Below, piece after piece: positions 45,836 to 57,612 of a DNA stretch of 64,000 nt. The stretch is from Aedes albopictus (Eukaryota > Arthropoda > Insecta > Diptera > Culicidae): NCBI RefSeq assembly GCF_035046485.1, contig NC_085137.1, forward strand, positions 376,340,706 to 376,404,705, written 5' to 3'. Below the pieces are notes generated by a model. The model made no database searches. It was not told the origin of the DNA and saw nothing but the letters and a program-made list of their open reading frames with translations. The position numbers were made by a program, and so were the translations under genes. Each line of letters opens with the position of its first letter. Position 1 is the first letter of the stretch.

Positions 45836-45890
45836 GTGTGTGTGTATGTGTGTGTGTGTGTGTATGTGTGTGTGTGTATGTGTGTGTACA
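45836..45890. repeat. GT/TATG microsatellite
   Basis: Runs of TGTG interrupted by TATG, inside copy B at the same place where copy A has the short ACACACACATAC stretch. Confidence 0.9.
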
Positions 45891-46084
45891 AAAAAACTCA
45901 CATCACTTTTTGGCAGTAAACCTCATCCGATTTCAATGACCGACAGTTCATTCGACGCGGAATCTGGTCCCATTGTTTCCTATTGAAAATGGTTCGGATC
46001 GGTTCAGCCGTTCCGGAGATATGGCCATTTAGGTTTTCCGGAACGGTACCCCAGGAAGGGACCAGATATGAAAATGCATCAAAC

Positions 46085-46560
46085 CTATGCATGCGACACA
46101 TCAAACCACGGCATTTTTGATAACCTGATGAGCGGTAAGCAGGAAAATAGTCTCAGACCATATCTGAACCGGTAGTGTTCCCGAACCGGTTCTGGGCGTC
46201 CCGGTGTAAGTGGCCAAATATACAATTGTACCAAACCCATGCAAGCGACACATCAAACCACGGCATTTTAGATGACCTGATGGAGAATGAGCAGGAAAAT
46301 CATCTCAGACCATATCTGAACCGGTAGTGTTCCGGAACCGGTTCTAGTCGTCCCGCTGGAAGTGGCCAAATATACAAGTGAACCAAACCCATGCATGCGA
46401 CACATCAAACCACGGCATTTTCGATAACCTGATGAGCGGTAAGCAGAAAAATAGTCTCAGATCATATCTGAACCGGTAGTGTTCCGGAACCGGTTCTAGG
46501 CGTCCCGCTTGAAGTGGCCAAATATACAATTGAACCAAACCCATACATGCGACACATCAA
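46085..46560 (-). repeat. diverged units of the 155-bp repeat in copy B
   Basis: GCGACACATCAAACCACG recurs about every 153-155 bp. Three units keep AACCGGTT inside GAACCGGTTCT. Divergence between units is higher than in copy A. Confidence 0.75.
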
Positions 46561-48349
46561 ACCACGCTAGACCAGGCTAGAAAATAGCCTTACGTCACTG
46601 GTAGTGGTCCGGAATTGGTTCAGAGAGTCCCGTCGAATTTGTCAAACCCTGCATGTGACGCCTTCAATTTGCAGCGTTTTTGGTTAACCGATGAGCAGTT
46701 AACAAGACAATAATGTTAGACCATATTTGGTTCAGCCGGTAGTTACCCGGAATCAGATCCGGGTAGTAAAATGTAAAATTTAACCAAACCCATGGATGCG
46801 GTACATCAAATCACGACCAGTCTTGTAAACATTCGACACTTTTTACTACCTTCATTTCGTTGCCGCAGTCGGGTGTCAGTCGGCTTTGTTACATTCGTGC
46901 GCTATCGTTACCTCTTACCTACACACAAGACGAGCAGTAGAATGAAGACTGATCACGACTTATCGACAACCTGATGGAAAAATAGGGTCAGACCACATTA
47001 GATTCCCGATAGTGTTGCGGATTCAGCTGTGGCTTCGAAAGTGGTTAGAAGTAAAAGTGAAGCAAACCCATTCATGCGATATATCAAATCGCGGGGATTA
47101 GGTAAAGGTGAATAAATAGCAATAAAATATTCTCAGACCATAATTGGGACAACCGGTAGTGTCATGGTCCATGACTCATGGAATCAGATCCGGCTATCCC
47201 ACCGGAAATTACCAAGAATAAAAATGAACCAAACCCATATATACGACACATCAGATCGCAGATTTTTTGATAATCTAATGAACGGTTAGCAAGAAAATAG
47301 CCTAAGATCACATTAGAGACTAGCTGTTGTGTAGCAGAGCCAACGTTCATGTGAAAAATTAAATCGTGGCTTTGTTTAATGGCCTGATAAACATTAGGTA
47401 TGAACAACAGTGACGAATAGGTCTAAGTTCTTATATATGAGAACAAAATATAGACAAAACTAAAGCGATCTCATCAAATCGTACCATTTCAGATTCCTAA
47501 GGTGTAAAGTTATAGCAGGATTGGTTAACGTTGAATAAAAAAAAATAGAATTTGATCGCGTAAACAGAAGATAGTGGCTGTTTTAAGGAATTTTAAGCTC
47601 TAAAACTATGTAAAATAAGTGTATTTGGTATGGGAAATTTGTTTGAAGTCCATCAGAGTATCCAAAATAGCGGTCCAAAGTCCAAGATAAGGGCCCAGTA
47701 TTCAAGTTAGTGCCTATTTTATAGGATTTTTAATTCTTGCATTATGGGCATATTTTGTATGAAAATTTGTCCAGAATTCAAAATTTGTAATCAGAAAACC
47801 CAAGCTGTGCGCTGTTTCACAAGGTCTGCAATACATATGACTATAGTTTGAATGCGGAAAAATGCCGGTCTTCGTCCAAAACTGGTAACCAGAAAATCAT
47901 AAACGACATGCCAAAATTCAATACGGAAATTTTTATATAATTTTAGGTGCAGAGTTCAAAAATGAATACCAGAACATCCAAGATGATGTCTCAATGTTCA
48001 AGATGGCGGTTAGTTTAGTTGGGGTAGATATCCGGAGTCATAAAATGATGACCGGAAAATCTAAAATGACGTTTCAAAATTTTGCGGCTTCATGACACTT
48101 GTTTGGTTTGAGTTTTGGATCTTTGTCTTTGTTTTCTGAATATTGGATGTTATGCTAATATAAAATGCATCCCTTTTGATTAGATTTAGCTAGCAGTTTT
48201 CATTTTGTATTTATGTCAATGTCATCAACATGTCGCTCGAGTTTTGTTGAAAGGATATTTTAAAGCACAAGAAAGGCACCATCACCGCTAGGTGGTTTAA
48301 TTAGGGTTTTTTAGTTTTATTTTTTTTAATTTTTTATTTTTATTTTTTT

Positions 48350-48420
48350 TGCGGAGTTGAACCAGCCTCTGGCTGAGAATGTCGATAATAAAGATAAAGA
48401 TAATAATTATTTATTTTCTT
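48350..48420 (+). mobile_element. retroposon 3' tail
   Basis: GAGTTGAACCAGCCTCTGGC, TGAGAATGTCGATAATAAAG and further GATAA units match the tail signature of the other TAA-tailed copies. It directly follows copy B. Confidence 0.5.
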
Positions 48421-48429
48421 TACTTAGGC

Positions 48430-48680
48430 TGATACAAATTTAATTTTGACTTTTTGTCTCCCCCCCCCCCCTATCAAAAAATTTTGGCTGGATTTTGCAT
48501 TTTGAGGGGGCACATAAAAAATATTTACCAAAATATCGCGCTTTGGTGGAAATTCTTTAACAAATCCGGTGAGTTTTTAATATTTTTCAGATTAAATGCT
48601 TTATTATTTTTATCCCCCCCTCGACCCGCCAAAGAGTGGTGGGACATAAAGTGAAATAAATATTTGTAACGGCCTTATTA
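48430..48680. other. probable repeat fragment with a C-run
   Basis: A run of about 12 C at 48,461-48,472 and a second C-rich patch (ATCCCCCCCTCGACCCGCC) at about 48,612. The style suggests a dispersed repeat, but no ends were found. Confidence 0.3.
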
Positions 48681-48686
48681 AAAACT

Positions 48687-48955
48687 AGCTGTCCCGGCAA
48701 ACGTCGTTCTGCCTGCCTACTGTGTTTTTTTGACATGCAGCTCTACAGAAAATGGCCCGCAAAATCACATTTCAAACTTTCTCGTTTTCGGTGTGTTCCC
48801 GGTCGATTTTTCCAATTATTTTTTCGTACGAACACGTCGGAGTCCTATTCGAATGAAACACTGAAAGAATGGTGTAGATCCGTTGGCTCGTTCCCGAGCC
48901 TATTCGTGACATACAAATACCATTCTATTTTTATATAGATATATAGATAGAATAT
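48687..48955 (+). mobile_element. LINE-like 3' end with ATAGAT tail
   Basis: CTAGCTGTCCCGGCAAACGT, CGTTCTGCC near its start and TATATAGATATATAGATAG at its end. This layout is familiar from 3' ends of non-LTR elements in insects. No coding part remains. Confidence 0.45.
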
Positions 48956-48989
48956 AGATTTGCCCTTGATTGGTGGAACCGCTCGTTTG

Positions 48990-49227
48990 TAGTGTATGAA
49001 TGATGATGGAATGAGAAGCAGTCCCATATGACTACAGCATGTTGGAGGTGACAGGTTTGATTCCCGGTAGGTCCTGGAACTTTTTGTAAAGGATATTCCC
49101 AGGATACTTCCTGGGAAATAGAGTACATTCGTGCCTGCTACATGATATACACATGCAATATGATCATTACCAGAGGAAGCTCTCAGTTAATAACTATAGA
49201 AGTGTTCATGGAACAGCTGAGAAGCAC
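48990..49227 (+). mobile_element. tRNA-derived SINE, 5' part (split by a MITE)
   Basis: GGTTTGATTCC at 49,054-49,064 is a B-box-like motif. The body ends AGTTAATAACTATAGAAGTG, CAGCTGAGAAGCA. This SINE type normally continues with CAGG-CT-TGTCCCAGTG and a GAAGAAGAAG end. Exactly that continuation appears at 50,456, beyond the inserted element. Confidence 0.7.
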
Positions 49228-50455
49228 CCAGCCAACCACATATCGTAAATCATTGTGTGGAAAAAATCGTATATTTTCATATATTGAATCAGACTTGTAT
49301 AATAATATGTATATTTGTTGACAATGATAACGTAAAATCGCATTTCATGCCAAACTAAATTTCAGTTGCGATTTTGTTTCATATAGTCGGCTCCGATCAT
49401 AAAAGGTGCGAGATACTATCGGTAGGATCGCACAGAATCGGATAGAATCATGAAAAAAACATACAATCTTAGTGTCAAGCTGCAAGTTCGCTAGCATCGT
49501 ATATATGATTTCTTTGAATCGTGGAAATCGTCGCTTCACATTGTATATGAATCTGCTAAATCCAGCTTGCTACCTAAAGGTATGATCAAAATCGGTGAAA
49601 TCGTATTCAACTATAACAATGTTGTATATTGATCGTTTGCGTCATATTTGCAACGAAATCGAACGAAATCGTAGAAATCCTATATTCATTTTTACAGTTG
49701 CATATGATTGTTACTGCACTTTTAATAGTCGTATCTTAATCTCGGAAATCGTTAATGGTTTTGTTTACATATTTATATGATGGAGAAAAAGAAAACATGA
49801 TATTCATCACAAATTTGTATTTTTGTTGTTGTTGACACATTCCAACCATGGTAGCAATAAATTCAAACAAATATATAGGTTTTCATACTATTTATGTACA
49901 GCAGATGACTTACAATAAGTGATGCATAGATACCAACAACAACAACGATGTTAATTCCAGGCCTCTTGCACGGCACCACTTTTGGTGCCACTCAATGCAC
50001 AACAACAACACTCCCACCACAAGTCTCGCGCCGTATCATGCTAATTTTTATTCGTTTCATGCCATTCACTTTGAACTCTCTATTTCCAACTTGGCAATAT
50101 AGCCAATAGAGATAACGCGCAGTTCTCGATCAAAGGACCTAAGTTCGATTCCCACTGAACACCAATTGTTTTTTGTTATTTGAAAATCTTGAGTCGTTTA
50201 TTGGTGCACTCAATCGTAATAAGATCATGCATAATCGTAGATTTAGACGGATAAAATCGGCAAAATCGTAGAAATTTTTCGAGAAATCGTAAATCATGTT
50301 GGATGGAATCGCAGTAATCGTATATGTGTTTCGATATGGCCTCCACTTTAGTATGTATACGCCTGTTTCGTGCATTGAATACGATTTCTTTGGTGCTATA
50401 TATGTGTGTCTATTTTAGTTGCAATTTGGATATAGCAACCAAATTGCTGGCTGGG
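49228..50455. mobile_element. non-autonomous DNA element rich in AATCGTA, inserted in a SINE
   Basis: The ends are CCCAGCCAACC and, inverted, GCTGGCTGGG. The two halves of a SINE abut it, which fixes the borders to within a few bases. The target duplication appears to be only CA or GCA. The interior has dozens of AATCGTA/AATCG/TCGTAT words on one strand. No transposase frame. A tRNA-like B box (AGTTCGATTCC, 50,142-50,152) may mark a smaller retroposon inside it. Confidence 0.7.
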
Positions 50456-50512
50456 CAGGCCTTGTTCCAGTGAAGACGTTACGGCTTGAAGAAGAAGTAT
50501 GGAAGCAGTCCA
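50456..50512 (+). mobile_element. tRNA-derived SINE, 3' part
   Basis: CAGGCCTTGTTCCAGTGAAG, ACGTTACGGC, TTGAAGAAGAAG continues the SINE interrupted at 49,227. The same 3' end type occurs in the Feilai-like copy at 23.2 kb. Confidence 0.7.
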
Positions 50513-51284
50513 AGGTAAAGTGAAATTGTATATAATTTTTGAGAGGGTTGATGTCTTCATCAAAGTTGTAGAATATGTAGTATCTAGTAACTTTGCTGAA
50601 GACACCATATAGCTTGGACTTCATTTTTGGGAAGAAAATAAAAAAGTTTAAAAAAATAACCTTAATATCAGTTTTTTGAACTTTTCAATGATTATATCGG
50701 TAAATTTCTACTTGAAGTGTTCTACAGGTTTGTAGGTACTACTGAAATACACTGTTTTGCCAAAGACACCAACTCTGTAAAATTGCTACAGTAAACCACA
50801 TTTCTTTAAAATTTTTTTTTACTCTTTCCACCATTGGCAGCCGTGCTATCAAAGTTTCAATGCTTCATGATGTCCAGAATAGACCAAAAGTTTCATAACA
50901 ATCGGGTGTGATAAGGCACTATGATAAAAATATAAAACTTAGGTTCTCTTTTGATTCCATAACCATGAAAACGCAAAAAAAAAACAAATTATTGCAAATA
51001 AACACAATTTCACCTTTTCAATACCTCTCGAACAAAAAAAAAAGGAATTAAAAATCGACGAACCATTTCGAATGTTATGGTCTTTTTTAAAAATGTCATG
51101 TATTGAAAAATCTTGATGTTTTGGACCACTCTATCTTAAGAAGGGTTACTCTTGATTAACTACCAACTCACCAAGTATTATGTCGTATTCGGAGTTGCAC
51201 TATATCGATTTTCTATAGGATGACTTAATATTATAAACGCATAACATATTTGATACGTAAATGCCTTTGTCTTGCTTGGATGGG
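50513..51284. other. probable decayed repeat, no gene
   Basis: Related phrases such as AACTTTGCTGAAGACACC and TTTTGCCAAAGACACCAACT recur within 200 bp, suggesting repeat-derived DNA. No ends identified. Confidence 0.35.
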
Positions 51285-52030
51285 TGACAATATGTCGAAA
51301 GAGAAAACGTCGAATGCCAAAACGTCGAAAGGACAAAACGTCGAAAGTGGAAAAAATCTTTCCTTTTGCTTGAGCTTGATTGACCGCCACCTTTGTGTCA
51401 CCAGGCCAGCTACATTCACAGAAGGAACCAATAAGATATCTGCCGGTTGCTAGCAGGCATCTTCAGTGTATGAGTGATGGTGATCTTCTGATTCTAAGCG
51501 ACAATCGGGAGGGGAAGGATGTGATGATTGCAATCGTTTGTATCCACTTCAGACCAAATATACCTACCTTTGCGTCTGCATAAATTCATGTGGATGTCGG
51601 AGTGATGGTGGGATATGGTTGGCAGAGAGTTCACACATTGGTGCGTGGATGCCAGGCGTTAGGTGATGGAATCGAGTATTTTATTATTCTGAAGTTATGC
51701 GACACACTTGATTACATAACTCGTAGGCGTTATGTAATAGATTGATACTGTGCCGTGGATGTTGGAAGGAAGAGAAACGCCCCTTTTCTGGTTCTAGCTA
51801 TGGCTATGAACAGACATGTACAATGTACATGAGTTGTGTATATAACGAGGAAGGAGAAAGTTTATTTAATATACATAGTCGGAGGAAAAGGACAGGATTG
51901 TCTGCATATGAATCAGAAGCGGTAGCCACTATAGACCGCCAAGCCCGTCTGAAAGAATGAGGATCCTTTAAAAGAATGAAAAAGCTCTAGATTTCTCGTT
52001 TTAGACGTTTTGGCATTCGACATTTTGTCC
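51285..52030. mobile_element. element with inverted GTCGAA/AAAACGTC ends
   Basis: The left part repeats GTCGAA-G-CAAAACGTCGAA several times. The right part (GACGTTTTGGCATTCGACAT, TTTGTCC) is its inverted counterpart. The 0.75-kb interior has no convincing coding. Exact borders are uncertain. Confidence 0.6.
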
Positions 52031-52423
52031 CTCAACCGCTTATGTAACATATGTAACTTATGTGACGACTGCAAAAGATATTCTGTTGCAACAGTCTATC
52101 TAAGTAGTTACGCAGGCGTCGGTACCGTACTTTTTTGATGACGGAAGTTATAAGGCGCAGGCGCAGTTTCATGGTCGTCATCAGTTGGATCCATCCAACT
52201 GGTATTAATCAAACTAGTTTCGTCAGAAAACTATGTAATAACATTATCTCCCATTTCTGTCACTTCTGTTCTAGTGATTCGTACGCTGCTGCTTTAAAAT
52301 CAATGAAATCATAGTTTATCTACGAATTGCAGTAATGAAATAAGTCTAAAACCATAAATAAGTTAAGCAACAGCCCTGTTGTGGATCAGCATCAAGTAGA
52401 TGCCAACGAAGGACTCCTACAGC
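52031..52423. other. unassigned sequence
   Basis: No gene or repeat seen; it leads to the 5-bp duplication CAGCG at 52,424-52,428. Confidence 0.4.
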
Positions 52424-52428
52424 CAGCG

Positions 52429-54447
52429 CACAGTGGGAAAAATCGACCCAAAAAACGGATCTTTTAACGCCGCTGGTTTCGGTACGTGAAGTTGACCATT
52501 TCTGACGTAAAAAAATACGAGAAATCGATTGGTGCTAATTTCATTCACCGCACGGCACGGGAAGTGGTCCATTTTGCCCCATTTTGCCCTTTTTTCATAC
52601 AAAAAGAGAATTAAAATGTACTTTCAAACAACTAACACGACTGTAGATCATTGACAATAGCTGCAGGTATAATAAGAGGTTTATAGGAATCATAAGAATA
52701 CATGAAAGATCATTTTAATGCTTATTTTGCCCTATATGCCCCAACAGCTGTCGGATATTCACATTTTTTCCAAATTATGAATAGATTTTTAATGTTACTG
52801 ACATAAAGTTGATTTGTTTGGCATAAACAAAAAGCGGTAGATCGTTTATCACCAAAATAATCTTCGGGAGTTGTCCAATTTGCCCCATTTTGCCCTATTT
52901 TCATGAGATTTATAATGTTTTTGTGAAGAACAAATACTGCTATGGAACGTTGAAATTAGTTTTAGGTGCAATTGGAAGCTAACAGTTATCATGCGTATAC
53001 ATGAAAGATATTTTCCCTATTTTACCCTACATGCCCCTAAAACTGCTGGATAATAACATATTTTGTATGATTATGTAATGTCGCTGGATGCAAAACATGA
53101 AGCCCTGGATTTTTTTTTGATACATACAAATGCAGTTTACAGATTAATACTACAATCATTCTCAGAATGGTATATATATAGCCATGTATATAGCTGTCCA
53201 TTTTACCCCAATTTGTCCTGATTTTGTCATGTAGAGAATAAATCAATTTGCCCTGATTTTTTGTCAAGTAATGAATAAATTAATTTCCCTTATTAGCACT
53301 GGTACTGAAACCAATCTTATCAAAAAGACATATATATAAATTTTTCTATAATTTCAGCTTTTGATGGGGAACTAAGGGCATAATAAGCATTTTATAAAAT
53401 ATGTCAAATATGCGTTAAACTGATTGAATGGGGCGTTTCAAAGCTAATTATATATATTTAAGATGCCCCATTCAATCAGTTGTGTGCATATTTGCCACAA
53501 ATTAAGATTAGGGCTAATGCTTATGATACCCTGTATTCCCCACCAAAGTCATATGTTTTAACTGTCCTTTCGATTACATTGGTTTCAGTAACAAAAGTTC
53601 ATCGGTTTGGACATAAGCAACTGGGGAAAACCAATTCATTCATGAGGCGACAACAAATCAGGGCAAATTGGGGTAAAATGGACAGCTATTTGTACCCTCC
53701 CGTGAATGATTCTAAACCTTATCGATAAACCGTATTTGTATATATAAAAAATGATCTAGGATTTCATGGATTGCAACCAGTGACATTACAAAATAATAGA
53801 AAAAAAGTTATCATCCAGCAGTTTTAGGGGCATTTGCCCTACATGCCCTACAATAGGGAAAATATTTTTATTTTTGCGCATCACAGCTGTTCGCTTCATA
53901 TTGCAACTAAAGCTAATTTCAACGTTCCATTACAGCATCTGTTTCTTATGAATGCATTTTAAATCTCATTTTTCTATCATAATAGGGCAAAATGGGGCAA
54001 ATTGGACATGAAGATGATTCTGGTGATAACAGATCTAGCGCTTTTTGTTTATGCAAAAAAAAAGAAAATCAAATCAGTAACATTAAAAATCCATTCATAA
54101 TCATGTAAAATTCACAATTTCCAGCAGTTGTTGGGGCATATGGGGCAATATAAGCATTTAAAATGATCTTTCATATATGTTTATGATTTCTATTAACCTC
54201 TAATTATACCTGCAGCTATTTTCAATGATCTACAGTCGTGTTAGTTGTTTGAAAGTACATTTTTATTCTCTTTTTGTATGAAAAAAGGGCAAAATGGGGC
54301 AAAATGGATCACTTCCCGTGCCGTGCGGTGAATGAATTTAGCACCAATCGATTTGTCGTACTTTTTTACGTCAGAAATGGTCAACTTCACGTACCGAAAC
54401 CAGCGGCGTTAAAAGATCCGTTTTTTGGGTCGATTTTTCCCACTGTG
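52429..54447. mobile_element. 2.0-kb foldback element with Transib-like ends
   Basis: Both ends begin CACAGTGGGAAAAATCGACC and stay near-identical inverted copies for well over 150 bp. Pairing continues, with divergence, to a centre near 53,440 (TGATTGAATGGGGC against GCCCCATTCAATCA). CAGCG lies directly outside each end (52,424-52,428; 54,448-54,452), a 5-bp duplication. A CACWRTG-type end with a 5-bp, GC-rich duplication is the known signature of Transib, the RAG1-related superfamily. No transposase frame is present, so it is non-autonomous. The arms repeat GGGCAAAATGGGGCAAAATG-like text. Frames inside are mirrored shadows of the arms. Confidence 0.75.
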
Positions 54448-54459
54448 CAGCGGTCTCAA

Positions 54460-56200
54460 TCTGTTAAACAGCACACGTGATAGAAATATATTTGCAACTC
54501 AATGTTAGCAACTAAACCTGAATTGAACTCAATGACTTGATTCCAAACTTCAGGAGAAATCATTTCCATTCATTCCCAAATGAATGTTCCATATAACAAT
54601 CGAAACCATCCTATCAATTAGTAATCGCGCATCGGGTATCACAAATGCCCCATGGATGACCAAAATCGACCAAAATTACACCTTCAATCAATCCTGACAG
54701 CGATAATAGCCATCAACGTCTAGCAACTTCGCACCCAACTTTCGGGCATAGCTATGTAGCACATGTCCTAACAATGAGAGCGTAACGAACAGCCATTCAA
54801 TTAGGCACGCGTAGCTTCATTGGACCTTATTAGTTGCGATTACTGTGAGGGGTGCGCTTTTCACACAAGCACACATTTGTACCGCTACCCATCCGTTTGC
54901 AGGGAGGGACGCGAGGGATTCGGGTATCAAATTGGCGCCCCATAAAAGCACTCCAGCGCAGCGAACAGCGAACTTTTCCACTGGGCGCCGGGCGCAGGCT
55001 GGTTCGTTTTACGGGTGGGTGGACTAACGCTTTTCGGAGCTGCTGCTGTTCATCAAATTCGCTCGTTTGCGCGCTTCCTTGGAGTGTGGTGCGTCGAATT
55101 CGGTTAACCGCAATTGGAAACGGGTTTTCGCGATACACATCACCGCCGCCCCTCGAGAGGGGTTTGATCGCTGTGTTCTGATATGTAATCTTACCCCCGC
55201 GAATCCAACGATTTGAGGAGGTGACCACCATGAGAAAAAGTAACCGATAATCTTTCATGCTTTCGCCTTTGGCCCTTCGCTTGTCGGCTGCAATCGAAGT
55301 CGATGGTGATGGAAAACACTTAGCTGTATGCCGCCGCGCCTGTTGGTGATCGATGCTGCGCCACCACGGACCGTGTCAGCGAGTTCACATAGCGGAGGAG
55401 CCTCGTTTTGGCTAATTATGCGCTGTACCGCGCGCCGCTTCAACTGAGTTCAACAGAAAAAGGGGCGTGTGAGAGAGTTTTGCTCAATGGGCGATATATG
55501 GTAAACTGCTGCCATGACGAAGACAACAACGACATGGAGTGTCTGATTAATTTCTCTTGCATCACACCCGCAACGACCGCTTGGGTTGCTGACTGCTGCT
55601 GCCGCCGATGATGACGACAACCCGAGGCCCGGAGCTTGTATCATTTTTGCAAACAAGTAGCTCTTCTAGACCAACAACAACAACAGATAAGGGTCAGCGT
55701 TGCCCGCCCGCTCGGGTTGAGAAAACTACGGCTAAAGGTTTGAGGCCGAGGAGCAGTGCAGTGGAGGAATTCCATAACTCCGTCATAGGTATGGGGCGGG
55801 CGCGATGCAAAAAGTGTAGCCGAGAAAAATGTAAGGTGACGAAAAGAAATTGAATGAGAGTTTTTAGCGCCGTTGAATGAACCATGCGCGCGGTAGCTTG
55901 TACGATCTAACACTGCACTGCTGTACGCGGTGCGGTAGATGGTAGATTAAATGTTACAATCTCGTTAATAAGCGGGCTCTTTGGCTATCGGATGGTGGCG
56001 TACACCCGGCTGGCTGCGATGCTGTGGGGTAAGATGACAGAATCGTGTAATTAGAGTACCTTTAGATGGCTTGTAGCCTTGCTGCTGTACTGGCGATTCT
56101 TTTAACAAGCGCTGTGAGCAGATGAAATCGTTGAAAAGTGTGCTTAATGGTGTAAGCTGAGAAGCTTTCCGAGGGTCGCTGGAATGTGTGCAATACTTAA
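54460..56200. other. GC-rich, element-poor block; possible regulatory DNA or untranslated exon
   Basis: The most GC-rich part of the window (for example GGGCGCCGGGCGCAGGCTGG near 54,980 and CCGCCCCTCGAGAGGGG near 55,145). Frames are open on both strands at once (54,830-55,258 minus; 54,852-55,181 plus), which points to composition and not coding. No element ends seen. Confidence 0.35.
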
Positions 56201-56690
56201 GAATGAAATTCTGCTTTACATGCTCTACAGTTGATGTTTGCGGATTTCAACAAAGAAGAATATTGAGTGTTAGTTTTTGAAGTGTTCATACGATTTAACG
56301 AAATTTTAGCATAAAACTTCTGCATACCTTGATGAACATGTGTCGCACTTTTACTTCTTAATATTTATTTTATATTGATTAGTTGCTGCAACATTACATG
56401 TAGAACCTGCGTTTCAATATCAGGGCAGATGATGGGCAGATCAACACTTCGTCCCCCAACTCTAAGGGTCAGCATTCTGACGTATCAGGCGCAATTTGTG
56501 CCTTAGAAATTGAAAATGCTCTACACTTGCACACTGAAGCTGCGTGCTGAATACTCCGAAGCAACTGTCTCATTGGTTATTTGTTTAGGTGAAGCATATC
56601 TAGCGATGCGGAGTAGCAGCTACGAGCGGTGAACCTAGCTCAACAAAAGCTTATTACAGACCAACATTTGAACTAAACCTTATAGGTTTT
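56200..56690. other. unassigned sequence
   Basis: No gene or element supportable. Confidence 0.4.
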
Positions 56691-57010
56691 GGGTTTTATT
56701 CATAATTGCTATTGAGAGCTTAACGGAAGCCCATCTTTTACGAATGCGAAACGTGAAGTACATTTTATTTGAATCCACACAATCCGGAACGAATTTCTAA
56801 CACTGTTGAAAATGCTTTGACATCCATGTGCACAACAGAAACATGTGCTCGATGAACGAATTGAGATTTGAATTATGAAAAGAAATCCACGTACTCCGGA
56901 GAGACTCGAACTCAAGACTCCCAATTCGCTAGACGGGCGCTTCTTACGGAGTCATTCGACTATCTCCGTCGCCAGTAGGACTAGAACTGAACTTGATTCC
57001 ACACTGTGGA
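56690..57010 (-). mobile_element. tRNA-derived SINE-like element
   Basis: On the minus strand, AGAAGCGCCCGTCTAGCGAA precedes GAGTTCGAGTC, a B-box-like motif (its complement is GACTCGAACTC at 56,903-56,913). A non-coding body then runs to an A-rich end (AATAAAACCCAAAACC). The A box is degenerate. Limits are approximate. Confidence 0.5.
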
Positions 57011-57359
57011 ATCCACAGTCACACATGGTTATCTTCTTTTCACAATCCAAACCTCCTTCGGATAGGATTAGATGACCATCTAACTTCAGTTTTGTTTTTG
57101 GACTCCACACTGATCTCTCCCGGATAAGTATTGTTTTACCACTAAAACTTCTTCGATCCTAGCACTTTCGAAGTTTAAATTATTAATTTAAGCCTTCAAA
57201 AATGCTGATACTTTGAATCGTGGAAGTCAAAAATCATTGGATCGATCAAACTTTTTCTCACTCTGGCAAACTAAGGTTCCGAATGAGAGAACGTTGGCAT
57301 GAGTCTAGAAAGGCCTAAATGCTATCACACACGATTTATATGTATCGATTTTACCTATT

Positions 57360-57612
57360 CTCCCCCTCGAACCCTGAGTGAGTAGTATCGGTGTTGGGTC
57401 TGTTGGTTGGCATACACGGAATGTAATACCGTATCCCTTCGCAACGGTACAGTGAAACGACTGTGAGTTTCGTCATCCTGATCATCGTCGATTCATCATC
57501 GCGATAGCTGTGGACAAGAGTGGCGACTGGATTTAGTAAGTATTTGGTCTAGTCCCACCGCAAGAGGAACACCACACCAATCGTGCTGCCATTGGGAAGA
57601 TTGTGCTGATTT
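57360..57612 (+). mobile_element. possible LTR remnant
   Basis: The segment ends in TTCAACA just before TTTGGTGGCTCCAGAGAGGA. The latter has the look of the primer-binding and leader region that follows the 5' LTR of gypsy- or BEL-type elements. No second LTR or gag/pol was found, so this is tentative. Confidence 0.25.

Larger units (their letters stand above)
45695..48310 (-). mobile_element. large repeat element, copy B, inverted relative to copy A
   Basis: The plus-strand left end (TGCCTTTCTCGTACACCAAG, then GTGTACCGAAAGGCTATATG) is a sequence I recall as common in mosquito genomes. The right end (ACAAGAAAGGCACCATCACC, GCTAGGTGG) contains the inverted motif AGAAAGGCA, so the element has short inverted ends. 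Between them are a GT microsatellite, the 3' block shared with copy A, and three or four diverged units of the 155-bp repeat (46,090-46,560), then further decayed ones to about 47,300. No coding sequence is recognised. Confidence 0.7.

Noticed and set aside
52429..54447. Protein-coding frames inside the 2-kb foldback
   Set aside because: The same short frames appear as mirror images in both arms, for example 52,417-52,602 and 54,274-54,480. They contain nothing like a transposase.
54830..55258. 142-codon minus-strand frame in the GC-rich block
   Set aside because: Plus-strand frames of similar length cover the same bases. Low stop density from GC content explains it, and no motif or splice support was seen.
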